Assembly (NCBI GenBank): GCA_963693315.1
Contig: OY856186.1
Coordinates: 80,481,040-80,545,039, forward strand
From: Diogma glabrata
Lineage: Eukaryota; Arthropoda; Insecta; Diptera; Cylindrotomidae
Length of the DNA stretch: 64,000 nt
Reading direction: 5' to 3'
The position numbers and the translations under genes are program-made. Below are positions 62,960 through 64,000 of this stretch, piece after piece (positions within the stretch are counted from its first letter, which is position 1; each line of letters begins with the position of its first letter). The notes beneath the pieces were generated by a model that saw only the letters and a program-made list of their open reading frames with translations, searched no databases and was not told where the DNA came from.

Positions 62960-64000
62960 AAGGGTGACCCAATAAGAGAGCACGATTTAATTTAAAGATA
63001 AAACGCATTTTTTTTAGCGAGTGACGATATTTTTATTCCATTATAGACGTAAAGTAAATATGTTCCGATTATGTATGGAATAAAATATCCGGCAAATGGC
63101 CCTCGCGGCTCTGAACACAGACCCTTGCTCTTTTCATTAAATGTTCGATGAAGTTTTGACAAAAAGGTGACTCTATGTCACTGATGAAGGATTGGATCAA
63201 TGCCTTGAGCTCAGGAATTGTTTGTGGTTTATTCACATAGACCTGAGATTTAAAAAAACTCCAAAGAAAAATTCGCACGCCGTTAAATCGTACGATATTG
63301 GCGGCCAATGGACCTCGGAATTTCGGGAGATTATTCGGTTTCATGCGTGGTGAGGTAGGTGGCACCGTCTTGCTAAAACCACATGTCGTTCGAATCCAAA
63401 CCTACCAGTTGAGGAGACAAGAACTCCGTTATCATCTGCCTTTAATGAATTCCATTCACGGTCACTGCATTTCCGGAATCATTTTCAAAGAAGCCCAATC
63501 ACGTCGCCTGAACCTAAATCCGCACCAGACCTCTCACCAGTTGCTCGTTGTAGGTGCATTTGTTGGTTATGAATAACGCGCAAATTTTCTAAGAACTAAA
63601 TTCGACAATTTTGTTTGTTGACGAACCCAGTCAGATGAAAATACCTTATCGGTGAATATGATTTGCTTCGAAAAATCGACATTCACTTCATTGAACCGCG
63701 CTGTGTGTAACGCGCTGGATTCACCCGCGCTGTGTGTAATCTACTGGTTTGAGTTCCTGAGCTGAATCTTGTATGGGCGAAGGTGGATGTCTATTGTCAT
63801 AATACGCTGCGTGGTGCTTTGTCAAATTTTAAGTTTCTTCAGACCTTCAAACAAAGTTTCTTCAAATTCATTGATCACTCTTCCAATTGTTAATGGTCCA
63901 AATACATGTGCAGAATTCTGCATGCAGCGAAATTAGAACATGTGTTGTTATATGAGAGCAATTACATGTAAATTCTGCATGCAGAAAAATTCTGCAAGAT
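62960..64000 (-). pseudogene. Tc1/mariner-type transposase, degraded, running off the window
   Basis: The minus strand reads, in order and in several frames: a region near 63680-63640 (VDFSKQIIFTD), VWCGFR near 63540, then WPPISYDLTACEFFFGV near 63300-63250. The C-terminal frame 63365-63069 ends SQVYVNKPQTIPELKAL...VCVQSREGHLPDILFHT. These are the usual blocks of the IS630-Tc1-mariner family. The left end AAGGGTGACCCAATAAGAGA (62960) is preceded by TA. Many stops and shifts; the right end is outside or lost. It lies in the last intron of the second ABCC gene, same strand. Confidence 0.78.

Overview
The window is AT-rich eukaryotic DNA with short spliced introns, insect-type non-LTR retrotransposons, a copia element primed by an initiator-Met tRNA fragment, and genes that read as arthropod orthologues. 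It is most likely an insect. A dipteran is plausible from the protein similarity, but this is inference only. Host coding sequence is sparse; most of the window is transposable elements, many nested in one another.

Host genes. (1) A complete multidrug-resistance-associated ABC transporter (ABCC1/MRP type) lies on the minus strand at 31213-50584. I reconstruct 11 exons whose phases all fit, giving 1,520 residues with TMD0-TMD1-NBD1-TMD2-NBD2. (2) The last coding exon of a second, very similar ABCC gene lies at 62086-62277 on the same strand; the rest runs off the right edge, so the two form a tandem pair. (3) A two-exon ETFRF1/LYRM5 gene (83 aa, mitochondrial LYR protein) lies at 14828-15138 on the plus strand. 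(4) A possible two-exon 58-aa membrane micro-protein lies at 28881-29132.

Left part (1-14340). Nested terminal-inverted-repeat elements occupy 303-2516. Next is a hAT remnant (2846-14338) with a perfect 8-bp target duplication. It contains a foldback element (about 2990-13678), which in turn is split by a complete Ty3/Gypsy retrotransposon (3400-12802, minus strand) with near-identical LTRs and open gag and pol frames.

Middle (15660-28241). A decayed LINE is split by a complete copia element (16475-20959; LTRs of equal length with no difference seen, GAGAG duplication). A 632-bp internally deleted LINE is inserted further along. Then follow a long CT microsatellite, a possible LTR end, and a nearly full-length decayed LOA/Jockey-type LINE (24871-28241) with a 13-bp target duplication.

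ABCC locus (31213-50584). Intron 7 carries two LINEs in antisense to the gene: an RNase-H-bearing LINE, and an RTE-like LINE with tandem TATA-containing 5' repeats and a 12-bp target duplication. Intron 2 carries a 5'-truncated copy of the same RTE family.

Right part (51100-64000). Several palindromic or TA-flanked miniature elements lie between the two ABCC genes, with a broken DDE-like transposase gene (57327-58623) and a TIR element carrying an RTE 5' fragment (59252-60820). A decayed Tc1/mariner transposase lies in the last intron of the second ABCC gene. The host genes work independently: ABCC proteins export conjugated organic anions, and ETFRF1 regulates mitochondrial electron-transfer flavoprotein.
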